A stretch of 64,000 nt of DNA from an uncultured Eubacterium sp. (GCA_910589595.1 CAJUTM010000011.1:1-64000), one strand, 5' to 3'. Positions 53,814-62,016 are shown, counted from the stretch's first letter. Numbers and translations are program-made. Notes: generated by a model not told the origin, from the letters alone.

Positions 53814-54989
53814 TCAATATACTACAATCTTCGATGTAGTATCCCCTTCCGTAATAATCATCCCATACGGTGTTCCATATTTCTTGTCCTGCTGCCATGC
53901 CATGAGGTGATACTGCTGGCCGCTTTTAAGATTCTTAATCAGCCATGCACTGGATAAATCAACCCTTGACACAAGCAATATATCACGCCACAAGCCAAGT
54001 TTCTCGTCGTAAAATTTATTTTCCGGTTTATTTCCCGGATTTACGGAGACAGCATTTCCTTTTCCGGTCACTTCTGTCTCCAAACGTTTCAGGGCATTAA
54101 TCACCCCGCTGTTACTCGTCATATCCATACCATCTACGGTAACATGCATCGTTCCCTGATAAGCACGGTTCACAAAATAAAGCGTACTTGTTGCTTCCGC
54201 TTCCTTTACAACAAAGCTGGCAGCGAGCAATGTAGAAGAATCCGGCGTCGGTATTTCCTTAATCGCCTGCTCCAGAGTCTTCGGTTTCTCGTCCGGTTTG
54301 TCGTCCGGCTTATCGGTTGACCCGCCGTTGCCAATAACAGTCGAATTGCCATCCGGCACATTCGGCGTCGGCGCAGACGGTGTATCTGCTGCTACATATA
54401 TTTGAACTTTTTTACTCAGTTTCTTTCCTTTTTTCGTTGTTCCCTTTGTCTTAATCGTAATCGTGGCGAATCCACTCTGTACTGCCCGAACTACTCCGTT
54501 GGAATCAACGGTGGCAATACTGCTGTTTGAACTTTTATATTCCACTTTGCGGTTCTTCGCCGTCTTCGGATAAACGAGCGCGCGAACCGATTTTTTGCCG
54601 CCCTCCTGCAACATCACATTAGTCGCAGATGAAAGGCGCAGCTCTTTCACATAGTCAACTACCTTAACTTTTATTTTTATCTTTTTTCTGTTCGATTTCT
54701 TCTGCAGGGTTACTTTTGTCGTCCCCGCTTTTTTTCCTTTCACTTTTCCTTTCGCGGAAATAGTGGCAATTTTCTTATTCGCTACCTGATAGCGGTACTT
54801 TCTCCCTGTTTTTTTCTTCTTCCCCTTTTGTGTAATCGTCAAAGAAGCGCTTTTCCCCCGATAAACGGTAAAGGTCTGCAACCCCTTTGCCTCTGTTTTC
54901 TCTAAACCTTTTACTCCAAATAACGAAATACTCTGCGCAAAAATCAAGCTGCAGGCCATTACAACAGCTAATTTACGTTTTTCTTTCAT
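53814..54989 (-). CDS. Secreted protein with two Ig-like (BIG2) domains
   Basis: A 391-residue secreted protein. It starts with a signal peptide (LAVVMACSLIFAQSISLFGV). Two BIG2-type domains follow: YRYQVANKKIATISAKGKVK and NSSIATVDSNGVVRAVQSG, each ending in a beta strand such as GTTKVTL or GFATITI. A Pro/Asp/Lys linker leads to a C-terminal domain of about 150 residues with no recognised family. BIG2 domains serve in adhesion. Start ATG at 54989 has GAGGG upstream; the longer frame to 55085 is rejected. Confidence 0.75.
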   Translation of the reverse strand: MKEKRKLAVVMACSLIFAQSISLFGVKGLEKTEAKGLQTFTVYRGKSASLTITQKGKKKKTGRKYRYQVANKKIATISAKGKVKGKKAGTTKVTLQKKSNRKKIKIKVKVVDYVKELRLSSATNVMLQEGGKKSVRALVYPKTAKNRKVEYKSSNSSIATVDSNGVVRAVQSGFATITIKTKGTTKKGKKLSKKVQIYVAADTPSAPTPNVPDGNSTVIGNGGSTDKPDDKPDEKPKTLEQAIKEIPTPDSSTLLAASFVVKEAEATSTLYFVNRAYQGTMHVTVDGMDMTSNSGVINALKRLETEVTGKGNAVSVNPGNKPENKFYDEKLGLWRDILLVSRVDLSSAWLIKNLKSGQQYHLMAWQQDKKYGTPYGMIITEGDTTSKIVVY

Positions 54990-55009
54990 CAAATCCCTCT
55001 TTTCACAAG

Positions 55010-55043
55010 AGACCCCTTGAACCCATACGGATCCAAGGGATCT
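55010..55043 (-). other. Leader hairpin between the two BIG2 protein genes
   Basis: On the minus strand an imperfect stem of 13-15 pairs (with G-U pairs) closes around a GTAT loop, e.g. AGATCCCTTG with CAAGGGGTCT. No T-run follows, so it is not a terminator. It lies 20 bases before the ribosome site and could stabilise mRNA or tune translation. Confidence 0.4.
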
Positions 55044-55132
55044 TCTCATCATAAAATATAAATTGTATGAACTAATCCTCCTCACGAGAATATAGCATTT
55101 ACACGAAATACTTTCATACTATAGAACAAAAA

Positions 55133-57637
55133 TCATTCAGCAAGGAAAGTCACCTTTGTAATCTTAACGCTTCCGGTAAAACCTTTTTCACCAGTATTAA
55201 GTTTTACAAATGGATTACTAACCTCTGCAGTTTTCACTTTATCCAATGTAACCTCAATTAATCCTGGTCCACTCATATCATATTGTGGATCTTCCACATT
55301 ACCTGCGTTTACCATTCCATGGAATGTAAAGTCTTTATCAGAAGTTTCAAACTCAATTCTGCAGGTCGTATACTTTGAAAAATCAATATCACTTGGCAAA
55401 TTAACTACTGCCGTCGGTGCCCATTGACCCATACCACCCTCATAGGTGAAAGTAGGAACTTCTGCTTTAGTAACACTAATATCATTCACTGTAGCAGCCT
55501 TAAGAGTAAATGTACCATCAAAACCTTTTTCCGAAGTAGTAATATGAACATGCAGACTATCCTTAATTTTAGTAGCCTGTTCTTCCGCAAGTACTATAGA
55601 ATACTCTCCACCTGTCTTTCCATACCAATCACCAACAGCTTCTGAATTCCATGCATCGCCATTTTTCAAAGCAATATTGAAAGCACGAGTATCTTTTACA
55701 TCTTCACCTGCTTTATTTTTAACTTCCCATGTAAGAACCAAAGGTGCATCTTTCGTTATTTTAGTATTATCCACTGGGAACACTGCAACATTCTGCCATT
55801 GATCCATACCTGCTTCAACATATGTGAAATCAGCACTTTCTCCCAACGCCTCTCCTTCTATTACAAGATTTTCAGGAGTAGGTTCTGCTGTATCTGTCGG
55901 CTCTGCCGTATCAGTAGGTTCTGCCGTGTCAGTAGGCTCTGCTGTATCTGTCGGTTCTGCCGTGTCAGTAGGCTCTGCTGTATCTGTCGGCTCTGCCGTG
56001 TCAGTTGGCTCTGCTGTGTCAGTTGGTGTTGCTCCATTTTTCACTTTAGCCAACTCAAGACCATTATCCTCAGCCCATGCAGCATCTACATCCAAATCAT
56101 AACTTCCGTCTTCGTTCTTTGTCACCGTTGCAACAGGATCGCCATCAAGGAGAAGAGTTATTGTGTTATTGGTAATCTTAACAACGTATGCATTTTCAGC
56201 GCCTTCTTTTAATACAGTAAACTCAAGTTCGCCATCAGCCGTCTTTGCTGCTGTTACTTCATATCTCTTTGTTCCGGCAGCTTCTTCAACTACTACCGTT
56301 CTCTTGCTAGTATCCTCGGCATTGCGAACTGCCGTAATCACTGTGCCATTGTCAAGAGCCTTAACAAGGTCTCTGTCCTCTCCTACCCACTTGTTGTAAA
56401 CTTTCTCTGTATCAAATACTTTTTCAACTTCAGCAATATCATTCTTGCTTACAGAAACTACTTTTCCTGCTGCTGTTACAAAGTAATCGTCTGTTGCAGC
56501 CAAATCCTCATAAACTACTTTCTCGTCATTTTTAACACTAGGCTCGATTACTTCTGTCTCCGGTGTTGGCGTAGCTGTATTCGTTGGAGCCCCCGTCGGA
56601 ATATCATCTTTGGCTACAAGAATGATAGAATGAACGGTAATATCTACGTCCTCTTCACCCTCATATGTTTCTCCACCAGGAACCCATGTATTGAACTTAA
56701 CCAGAGCGCTATAAGCTATTTTATCTGAATCCAAATCAATCTCATAAGTTACCGGAGTATCAGCTTCCTCTATGTCTCTGTATTCAGCAGGGGCAGCTCC
56801 AGTCGGATTCCAAAATACTGGCGGGTTATCATTTAATAATTGTAATACAATCGGTGTTCCTCTGTCCGCCAAAGCTTTCTTGTTAGCAGAAACTTTGTAA
56901 ACTACTTTGCTGTACTTGCTCAAGTCCAAACCTTCCGTGCCGTTCAATGTCCATACAACACCGCCGCCGGAATTAGCAGATAACGCCGTGAATGTTGCGG
57001 AGCCGTCAGCATTGTATGTAACGTCACCGTCAAGAGCACCATTACCGCCCTCTGTATCAGCGTTCAATGTAATCTTTTTATCATTCGGTCCAATTGGATA
57101 ATCGGACGGACCGCTTGTCGGTGGGTTGGATGGATCATCCGTTGCCGGACTTGTCGGCGGGTTACTTGTAGGCAGGTTACTTGTAGGCGGATTGCCTGTT
57201 GACGGATTGGATGGTGTAGGTGTAGCCGTTACACCGCTGCCGCCAGTCTTTGTTGGTGGTGTAGGAGTATTCTTTGTCGTCCGTCCTCCCTTTTTCTTTA
57301 CTGTAACCTTGACTTTTTTCTTGTAAGTCTTCTTACCCACTGTAATCTTTGCTGTTACCGTAGCTTTACCAGCTTTCTTACCTTTGATGGTAACGCTGTT
57401 CTTTTTCTTCTTGGAAAGAGATACAATCTTCTTTCCTTTCTTGTTTACAGACCATTTTGTCTTCTTTGGCTTTGCTTTCTTGACAGTAATTTTCTTTTTC
57501 TTACCAACGGTAATTGTTACCTTGGTTTTACTTAATTTAGGTTTTTTTGCTTTAGCCGCGTTGCTGACACCGGCATTGCCAAAAACCATGCTTGCTGTCA
57601 AAGCAAAAACCAGAACTGATTTTGTAGTTCTTTTCAT
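55133..57637 (-). CDS. Large secreted Ig-like domain protein with PTDTAE repeats
   Basis: An 834-residue secreted protein. It has a signal peptide (SVLVFALTASMVFGNAGVSNA). A very Lys-rich BIG2-like domain spans about residues 30-115 (GKKAGKATVTAKITV). Pro/Thr/Ser linkers follow (PTPPTKTG, NPPTS repeats), then a beta domain (about 190-350), a second domain, eight exact PTDTAE repeats and a C-terminal pair of beta domains with similar ends (EKGFDGTFTLKA and EKGFTGSVKITK). It has no LPXTG or membrane anchor. The charged domain may bind the acidic polysaccharide. Start ATG 57637; strong promoters lie upstream. Confidence 0.75.
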   Translation of the reverse strand: MKRTTKSVLVFALTASMVFGNAGVSNAAKAKKPKLSKTKVTITVGKKKKITVKKAKPKKTKWSVNKKGKKIVSLSKKKKNSVTIKGKKAGKATVTAKITVGKKTYKKKVKVTVKKKGGRTTKNTPTPPTKTGGSGVTATPTPSNPSTGNPPTSNLPTSNPPTSPATDDPSNPPTSGPSDYPIGPNDKKITLNADTEGGNGALDGDVTYNADGSATFTALSANSGGGVVWTLNGTEGLDLSKYSKVVYKVSANKKALADRGTPIVLQLLNDNPPVFWNPTGAAPAEYRDIEEADTPVTYEIDLDSDKIAYSALVKFNTWVPGGETYEGEEDVDITVHSIILVAKDDIPTGAPTNTATPTPETEVIEPSVKNDEKVVYEDLAATDDYFVTAAGKVVSVSKNDIAEVEKVFDTEKVYNKWVGEDRDLVKALDNGTVITAVRNAEDTSKRTVVVEEAAGTKRYEVTAAKTADGELEFTVLKEGAENAYVVKITNNTITLLLDGDPVATVTKNEDGSYDLDVDAAWAEDNGLELAKVKNGATPTDTAEPTDTAEPTDTAEPTDTAEPTDTAEPTDTAEPTDTAEPTDTAEPTPENLVIEGEALGESADFTYVEAGMDQWQNVAVFPVDNTKITKDAPLVLTWEVKNKAGEDVKDTRAFNIALKNGDAWNSEAVGDWYGKTGGEYSIVLAEEQATKIKDSLHVHITTSEKGFDGTFTLKAATVNDISVTKAEVPTFTYEGGMGQWAPTAVVNLPSDIDFSKYTTCRIEFETSDKDFTFHGMVNAGNVEDPQYDMSGPGLIEVTLDKVKTAEVSNPFVKLNTGEKGFTGSVKITKVTFLAE
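55881..56024 (-). repeat. 18-bp tandem repeat encoding eight PTDTAE units
   Basis: Eight copies of an 18-bp unit (GGCTCTGCCGTATCAGTA on the plus strand, with a few synonymous variants). The units alternate between two spellings, TATCAGTA and TATCTGTC, suggesting growth by duplication of pairs. They form a flexible acidic linker. Confidence 0.9.
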
Positions 57638-57688
57638 TTTTACCTTCACTCCTTCGTCTTTTTAATTAAAACAACTTAATCGTTTTTT

Positions 57689-57717
57689 ATCATATCATTG
57701 TATCTCTCCCATGTCAA
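57689..57717 (-). promoter_or_regulatory. Proximal promoter of the BIG2-polysaccharide locus
   Basis: TTGACA (57712-57717), 17-base spacer, TATGAT (57689-57694) on the minus strand, about 50 bases before the ATG at 57637. It is the strongest consensus promoter in the window and probably drives the large surface protein and perhaps the polysaccharide genes behind it. Confidence 0.75.
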
Positions 57718-57776
57718 GCAAATTCCCTTACCATTTCTGACCATTTTTTATCTTATGTGAAAGCTCCCCCTGTTTT

Positions 57777-57852
57777 AAGGGCGCTCTGGTTTTGAGAACT
57801 TCAGTTCTTTGAAAACTTTAGTTCTTCGGACCACACTTTCCAGACGGCCCTT
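57777..57852 (-). other. Structured leader between the two promoters
   Basis: AAGGGCCGTCTGG (minus strand, from 57852) pairs with CCAGAGCGCCCTT (to 57777), broken only by a 2-base internal loop. Inside is a small perfect hairpin, GAACT-GA-AGTTC. The structure lies just after the distal promoter. I do not recognise a known riboswitch class in it. Confidence 0.5.
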
Positions 57853-57886
57853 TTAAATAAGATAATGAATTGAGTAGAACAAGTAA

Positions 57887-57916
57887 ATTATAATACAATT
57901 AAAAAGTTGTTGTCAA
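57887..57916 (-). promoter_or_regulatory. Distal promoter of the BIG2-polysaccharide locus
   Basis: TTGACA (57911-57916), 18-base spacer, TATAAT (57887-57892) on the minus strand. It reads into the structured leader at 57777-57852. Its -35 box overlaps the -35 box of the divergent XRE gene. Confidence 0.65.
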
Positions 57917-57938
57917 TAACTACTTTAAGGTTTTAGAT
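57910..57938 (+). promoter_or_regulatory. Promoter of the XRE regulator gene
   Basis: TTGTCA (57910-57915), 17-base spacer, TTAGAT (57933-57938) on the plus strand. Overlap of its -35 with the minus-strand -35 at 57911-57916 means the two promoters compete. The 57638-57999 gap is filled by these promoters and the leader. Confidence 0.5.
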
Positions 57939-57999
57939 AAGGTTCCGGCGTACGATTAAAATGAAATTTAAAGAGAGTTAAAAGACGAGGAGGCTGCCT

Positions 58000-58311
58000 G
58001 TGAAAAATTTAAAAAAATTACGTCAGTCAAGACATTTAAGCCAGCAGAAACTTGCCGACAAATTTAGTTTAAGTCAACAATCCATTTATAAATATGAAAA
58101 CAATTTATCGGAGCCGGATATACAGACGCTCAAAAATTTTGCCGACTTTTTTCACACTTCCATTGATACGCTTGTCGACTACACACCCGCCGCACAACTT
58201 CCCGACAGTTCTTCTCTTTCTTCCGAAGAAACCCACTTACTACACCTGTATCACAGTCTGCCGGAAGATATGCGAAAACATGTTCTGGCGCTGTTGGAAG
58301 CGCTTGTATAA
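58000..58311 (+). CDS. XRE-family helix-turn-helix regulator
   Basis: A 103-residue protein with an N-terminal Cro/C1-type HTH: LKKLRQSRHLSQQKLADKFS, LSQQSIYKYENNLSEPD, typical of SinR/Xre-like regulators. The C-terminal 45 residues are a short dimerisation helix (EETHLLHLYHSLPEDMRKHV). The start is GTG with GAGGAGG nine bases upstream. It is divergent from the BIG2-polysaccharide locus with overlapping promoters, so it may regulate it, as SinR controls the eps genes in Bacillus. Confidence 0.87.
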   Translation: MKNLKKLRQSRHLSQQKLADKFSLSQQSIYKYENNLSEPDIQTLKNFADFFHTSIDTLVDYTPAAQLPDSSSLSSEETHLLHLYHSLPEDMRKHVLALLEALV

Positions 58312-58323
58312 CGGAAGTAGAGG

Positions 58324-59109
58324 CTACCGCCAGCTCGCCGGAAACAGATACCCCGAATGATTCTCCAGCGTGTCAAATTCATATCCCTGTTCACGAATGT
58401 AATCAATTATCTGCGGTAAGACAGCAGTCGTATGATTCATCGCCGCCGAATCATGCAGTAAAATAATCGGCTTATCATATCTTGTCAAATCACGTTTGAC
58501 ATTAGCAAAAATCGTCTGCTCCGGCACGTCTGCCCCGACAGAATCTTCCCCCGAGACATTCCAGTCAAAGCTTCGCACTCCCCGTCTCTGCAGTTCTTCT
58601 ATCAGACTGTCGACGAAAGAACTGACAAATCCGTTATTGCTCCCCCATGGGAAACGGTGCAGCGTCGGTTTTTTGCCGAGTATATTCTCAAGTACTTTCT
58701 CCGCCTTATCGTAGTCCGAAAAAAAATGTTCTTTATCCTTGTAAATATTACACTGTTCATGGCAGTATGTGTGCACTCCTACCGCATTTCCCTGTTCGAG
58801 CGCCCGCTTTATAATTTTTTCTTTTTCCTCTGAAATATCTTTTCCTATTATAAAGAAACTGGAAACTGCCTTTTTCTCTTTCAGTATATCCAAAATCTTT
58901 TCCGTATTGTAACTCGGCCCGTCATCAAAGGTAAGATATGCTACTTTTTTCCCTTTTTCTTCCTGCTTGTTTTCTTTCTCAAGCTGCGACATCAGACGCG
59001 CGGCCGGCACATAGACACCGCCGTTTTTTTTGTTCTCCCCGCGTCCTGCTTCATAAAAAACCAAAACCATAAGTACACAGACACAAATAATGTAAACGGA
59101 TTTTCTCAC
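58324..59109 (-). CDS. Polysaccharide deacetylase (NodB domain), membrane-anchored
   Basis: A 261-residue carbohydrate esterase-4 enzyme. An N-terminal signal anchor (SVYIICVCVLMVLVFYEA) precedes the NodB domain from about residue 65. Motifs are complete: TFDDGPSYNTEK, metal His in HTYCHE, RFPWGSNN (variant of R-x-P-Y), DWNVSGED and IILLHD. It removes N-acetyl groups from peptidoglycan or surface polysaccharide. I chose the GTG at 59109 because GGGAG lies eight bases upstream. A perfect inverted repeat covers the upstream region, and its 3' end meets the XRE gene tail to tail. Confidence 0.9.
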   Translation of the reverse strand: MRKSVYIICVCVLMVLVFYEAGRGENKKNGGVYVPAARLMSQLEKENKQEEKGKKVAYLTFDDGPSYNTEKILDILKEKKAVSSFFIIGKDISEEKEKIIKRALEQGNAVGVHTYCHEQCNIYKDKEHFFSDYDKAEKVLENILGKKPTLHRFPWGSNNGFVSSFVDSLIEELQRRGVRSFDWNVSGEDSVGADVPEQTIFANVKRDLTRYDKPIILLHDSAAMNHTTAVLPQIIDYIREQGYEFDTLENHSGYLFPASWR

Positions 59110-59122
59110 TGATACCGCTCCC

Positions 59123-59149
59123 GCATATATTGTCTGTAACAATATATGC
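59123..59149 (-). promoter_or_regulatory. Perfect 11-bp inverted repeat before the deacetylase gene
   Basis: GCATATATTGT, CTGTA, ACAATATATGC form a perfect 27-bp palindrome with a 5-base centre. It lies immediately upstream of the ribosome binding site. It may be a repressor operator or an mRNA hairpin near the ribosome site. Confidence 0.55.
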
Positions 59150-59167
59150 AAGATTCGGATTTCGGTG

Positions 59168-59175
59168 AGTGCGCC
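59168..59175. repeat. Left target-site duplication AGTGCGCC
   Basis: AGTGCGCC occurs at 59168-59175 and again at 59730-59737, exactly flanking the palindromic element. Eight-base duplications are typical of several insertion-sequence families. Confidence 0.6.
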
Positions 59176-59729
59176 AGCAGGGCAATCGCTTAATCATTTG
59201 TCTCTCCGAATTTGTGCATTGTGCGGGTATCATGCGATATCGTTATCCTTGTATCACTCCCCGAAAAATTATTATTTCTTTTCGTTTACAGAGCGCCGCC
59301 CGAGCATTGTCTGAGATGTCTGCTGTCGTTTTTCCCTGACTTTTGGCAGCCCGTTTGCACTAGACCGCTACGCAGCGGTGCTAATGCACCACCGTAGCTA
59401 TTATATCCATACTGCGGACAGATGCAAAGCATCTGTTCGGGTAAGAGGGCTGTCATAAACAAATACATTTGTTTTTAGCAGCCCTCTTACCCGAAATGGC
59501 GCCTTTGGCGCCGTCCGCAGTAATTAGTAACAAATGGTGGTGCATAAGGACCGGCGAGCGGTCAATGCTGCAAAAGTCAGGAAAAAACGACAGCAGACAG
59601 CGAGTTTTGCGAAAGGGCGGCGAAAGATTTCTGTAAACAAAAAAAATAATGTATTTTTCGCTGGGAATGGATACCGGATGAGATACCGCATGATACCCGT
59701 TGCCCTGAAATGATTAAGCAATCGCCCCT
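59176..59729. mobile_element. 554-bp palindromic MITE-like element or structured RNA
   Basis: The stretch is one long imperfect inverted repeat. Its ends match as GGGCAATCGCTTAATCATTT and GGGCGATTGCTTAATCATTT (right end read in reverse complement), and further blocks pair across: GGGTATCATGCG, TTTACAGA, GTCTGCTGTCGTTTT, CCTGACTTTTG, TGCACCACC, TACTGCGGAC. In the centre, GCGGAC...GTCCGC encloses three hairpins: AGATGC-aaa-GCATCT, a 17-bp stem (59436-59495) and GGCGCC-ttt-GGCGCC. It has no long reading frame and is flanked by an 8-bp direct repeat. This fits a non-autonomous element moved by a transposase encoded elsewhere; it fills the 647-base gap between the deacetylase and hflX genes. Confidence 0.7.
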
Positions 59730-59737
59730 AGTGCGCC
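59730..59737. repeat. Right target-site duplication AGTGCGCC
   Basis: Second copy of the 8-bp direct repeat that flanks the palindromic element; see 59168-59175. Confidence 0.6.
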
Positions 59738-59756
59738 GGTGAGCCTATAAATGAAA

Positions 59757-60998
59757 CTACACAAGAAACGGCGGCACGCTCGCACGAATAAAAATACCAT
59801 CCTCGCGATACTCTTCTGTCTCCAGCCTGCCGTGTTCCCGAATGCGGCTGATTTTCCCCGCCTCCTCATAAGGAAATACCCGCTCTATTTTCACGAGTCC
59901 CTCGTTGGCAATCCCATCCAGAATCTGCAGCAACTCTGTGATACCGCGGCCATATTTTGCCGATATGTGAACTACCGCGTCGCTCCTGTCATCGCGCAGT
60001 CTCTGACAATCACTTTCCCGCAGGCAATCCATCTTATTAAAAGCCGTTATTATTTTCTTGTTTTCTACACCGAGTTTATGAAGCGTGTCATAGACAACGT
60101 CGCACTGCAAATCCAGTTTCGGATTGGAAGCGTCCGCCACGTGCAAAATAATATCGGCATACTTCGCTTCTTCCAGTGTAGACTGAAAGGCGCGAATCAG
60201 CGGATGGGGCAGCTTATTGATAAATCCTACCGTATCCGTAAAGAGAAACCGCTGTCCGTTCTCCATCGTGAGTATGCGCGTCGTGGGGTCTAAGGTGGCG
60301 AAGAGCTTATTTTCCTCTAATACCTGCGCTCCGGTAAGCACATTCAAAAGTGTTGATTTGCCGGCATTTGTGTAGCCGACAATCGCCACGACAGGAATTT
60401 GCTCCCGACTTCTCTGTTTGCGCATCGTATCACGGTTCTGTACTACTTCTGTAAGACGGCGGTTCAGTACCGCTATCCGCTCCCGAATCAATCGCCGGTC
60501 CATCTCCAGCTTTTTCTCTCCCGGTCCCCTCGTTCCAATACCGCCGCCGAGGCGCGACAGCGATTTCCCCAATCCGGCAAGGCGCGAAGAGCGATAACGC
60601 AATTGCGCTAATTCCACCTGTAATTTACCCTCGCTTGTTTTGGCATGTTTAGCGAAAATATCCAATATCAAAACCGTGCGGTCAATTACTTTCGTCTGCA
60701 GCATTTCCTGAAGATTTGTAATTTGTGCCGGCGACAGCTCATCATCACAGACAATGGCGTCCGCTTGATTTTGTTCTGCCATCTCTTTTAAATCGGCAAT
60801 CTTTCCCTTTCCGATATACGTGCCTGCATGAACCGCTTCCCGCTTCTGTATAAGACGCCCGACAGCGACTGCTCCGGCAGTTTCCGCCAGCTCGTTAAGT
60901 TCATCCAGCGAATCTTCCACATCCGTACCGTCTTCCACGTCCACTGCCACGAGAATGACCCTCTCTTTCTCTTCTTCCGTTTTATATGTCACTGTCAT
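59757..60998 (-). CDS. hflX: GTPase HflX
   Basis: A 413-residue ribosome-associated GTPase that splits stalled ribosomes and aids rRNA quality control. The N-terminal HflX domain includes AGTYIGKGKIADL and the glycine-rich LGGGIGTRGPGEKKLE. The G domain has G1 GYTNAGKST, DTVGFINKLPH (G3) and NKMD (G4). Start ATG at 60998 follows GTGAGGG. It lies eight bases after birA. The palindromic element is inserted just past its 3' end. Confidence 0.95.
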   Translation of the reverse strand: MTVTYKTEEEKERVILVAVDVEDGTDVEDSLDELNELAETAGAVAVGRLIQKREAVHAGTYIGKGKIADLKEMAEQNQADAIVCDDELSPAQITNLQEMLQTKVIDRTVLILDIFAKHAKTSEGKLQVELAQLRYRSSRLAGLGKSLSRLGGGIGTRGPGEKKLEMDRRLIRERIAVLNRRLTEVVQNRDTMRKQRSREQIPVVAIVGYTNAGKSTLLNVLTGAQVLEENKLFATLDPTTRILTMENGQRFLFTDTVGFINKLPHPLIRAFQSTLEEAKYADIILHVADASNPKLDLQCDVVYDTLHKLGVENKKIITAFNKMDCLRESDCQRLRDDRSDAVVHISAKYGRGITELLQILDGIANEGLVKIERVFPYEEAGKISRIREHGRLETEEYREDGIFIRASVPPFLV

Positions 60999-61006
60999 TG
61001 TATCCC

Positions 61007-61993
61007 TCACTTTCCGTCACAAACCCGAAGACTAATCTCACCCGTACGGAGCACCTGCTCCTCTCCGTCATCCATGCGTATCAGAAGACCGCCATCGTCG
61101 TCAATCTCTGCTGCCGTTCCGTAAGCCCACCCGTCGCCGGAGGAAAAACGGACTCTTCTGCCGAGCACATTCGACCATCGTCTATAGTCTTCCATATATG
61201 TTTTTTCAGATAATCCCTCATAGAGGGAAAACAGCTCATTCATCACGGCTGCCGCAAGCGTATTGCGCGGCGTCGGATTCTCTTTGCTACAGACCGCTCC
61301 GGCAACATCCCGGATGTCCGGTGAGAATCCCTCCTTGGGTTCACGATAATTGATGCCAATGCCGACGACAACCGTATCAATCCGCCCACTCTCAAAATCG
61401 GAAACCGCTTCGGTAAGGATACCGCATACTTTTTTGCCGCCCAGATAAACGTCATTTACCCACTTAATCGACGGCTCTTCCCGCAAAACCTTTCGTATCG
61501 CGCGGCAGACGGCTACCGACGCCGCCGTCGTAATGAGTACGACGTCTGAAGACTGCTCCGGTGTGGGACGAAACAAAAAACTCATATAAATGCCCGTTCC
61601 AGACGGAGAAGAAAAGCTTCTTCCCCTCCTGCCTCGTCCCGCCGTCTGCTCTTCCGACAAAACAACAAGCCCTTCTTTGGCGCCGTCCAGCGCTCTCTTT
61701 TTTACATCCAGATTCGTCGAGACCGTACTTTTGTATACGACGATTTCGTTGTCCTGATAACATTCCTGCAAACAGGGCCTTATTCCCTCGGCAGACAAAA
61801 CATCGCTCTTTCCCATCAGTCGGTATCCGCGGTTGTTTGCCGCCCCAATCTCATACCCCTCATCTTTGAGCGCTTTCACCGCTTTCCAAACGGCCGCTCT
61901 CGTCACGCCAAGCCGTCCGGCAATATCTTGTCCGGATAAATCGCAGTCCCGATTGGCCTCCAATAACATCAACACTTTCGTCTTTACACTCAT
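61007..61993 (-). CDS. birA: Biotin-[acetyl-CoA-carboxylase] ligase / biotin repressor BirA
   Basis: A 328-residue bifunctional BirA. The N-terminal winged helix (SGQDIAGRLGVTRAAVWKAV) binds the biotin operator. The ligase domain has GRGRRGRSFSSPSGTGIYMS, the biotin/ATP loop, KWVNDVYLGGKKVCGIL and VGIGINYRE. The C-terminal SH3-like part ends near ISLRVCDGK. It attaches biotin to biotin-dependent carboxylases and probably regulates biotin uptake genes. bioB is at 18 kb, but no BirA operator lies in front of it. Confidence 0.95.
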   Translation of the reverse strand: MSVKTKVLMLLEANRDCDLSGQDIAGRLGVTRAAVWKAVKALKDEGYEIGAANNRGYRLMGKSDVLSAEGIRPCLQECYQDNEIVVYKSTVSTNLDVKKRALDGAKEGLVVLSEEQTAGRGRRGRSFSSPSGTGIYMSFLFRPTPEQSSDVVLITTAASVAVCRAIRKVLREEPSIKWVNDVYLGGKKVCGILTEAVSDFESGRIDTVVVGIGINYREPKEGFSPDIRDVAGAVCSKENPTPRNTLAAAVMNELFSLYEGLSEKTYMEDYRRWSNVLGRRVRFSSGDGWAYGTAAEIDDDGGLLIRMDDGEEQVLRTGEISLRVCDGK

Positions 61994-62016
61994 AGTATCC
62001 TCTCATTTCGATGCCA

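Noticed and set aside
55881..56024. Regularly spaced repeats resembling a CRISPR array
   Set aside because: The 18-bp units are contiguous, without spacers, and encode PTDTAE in the frame of a long secreted protein. No cas genes are present.
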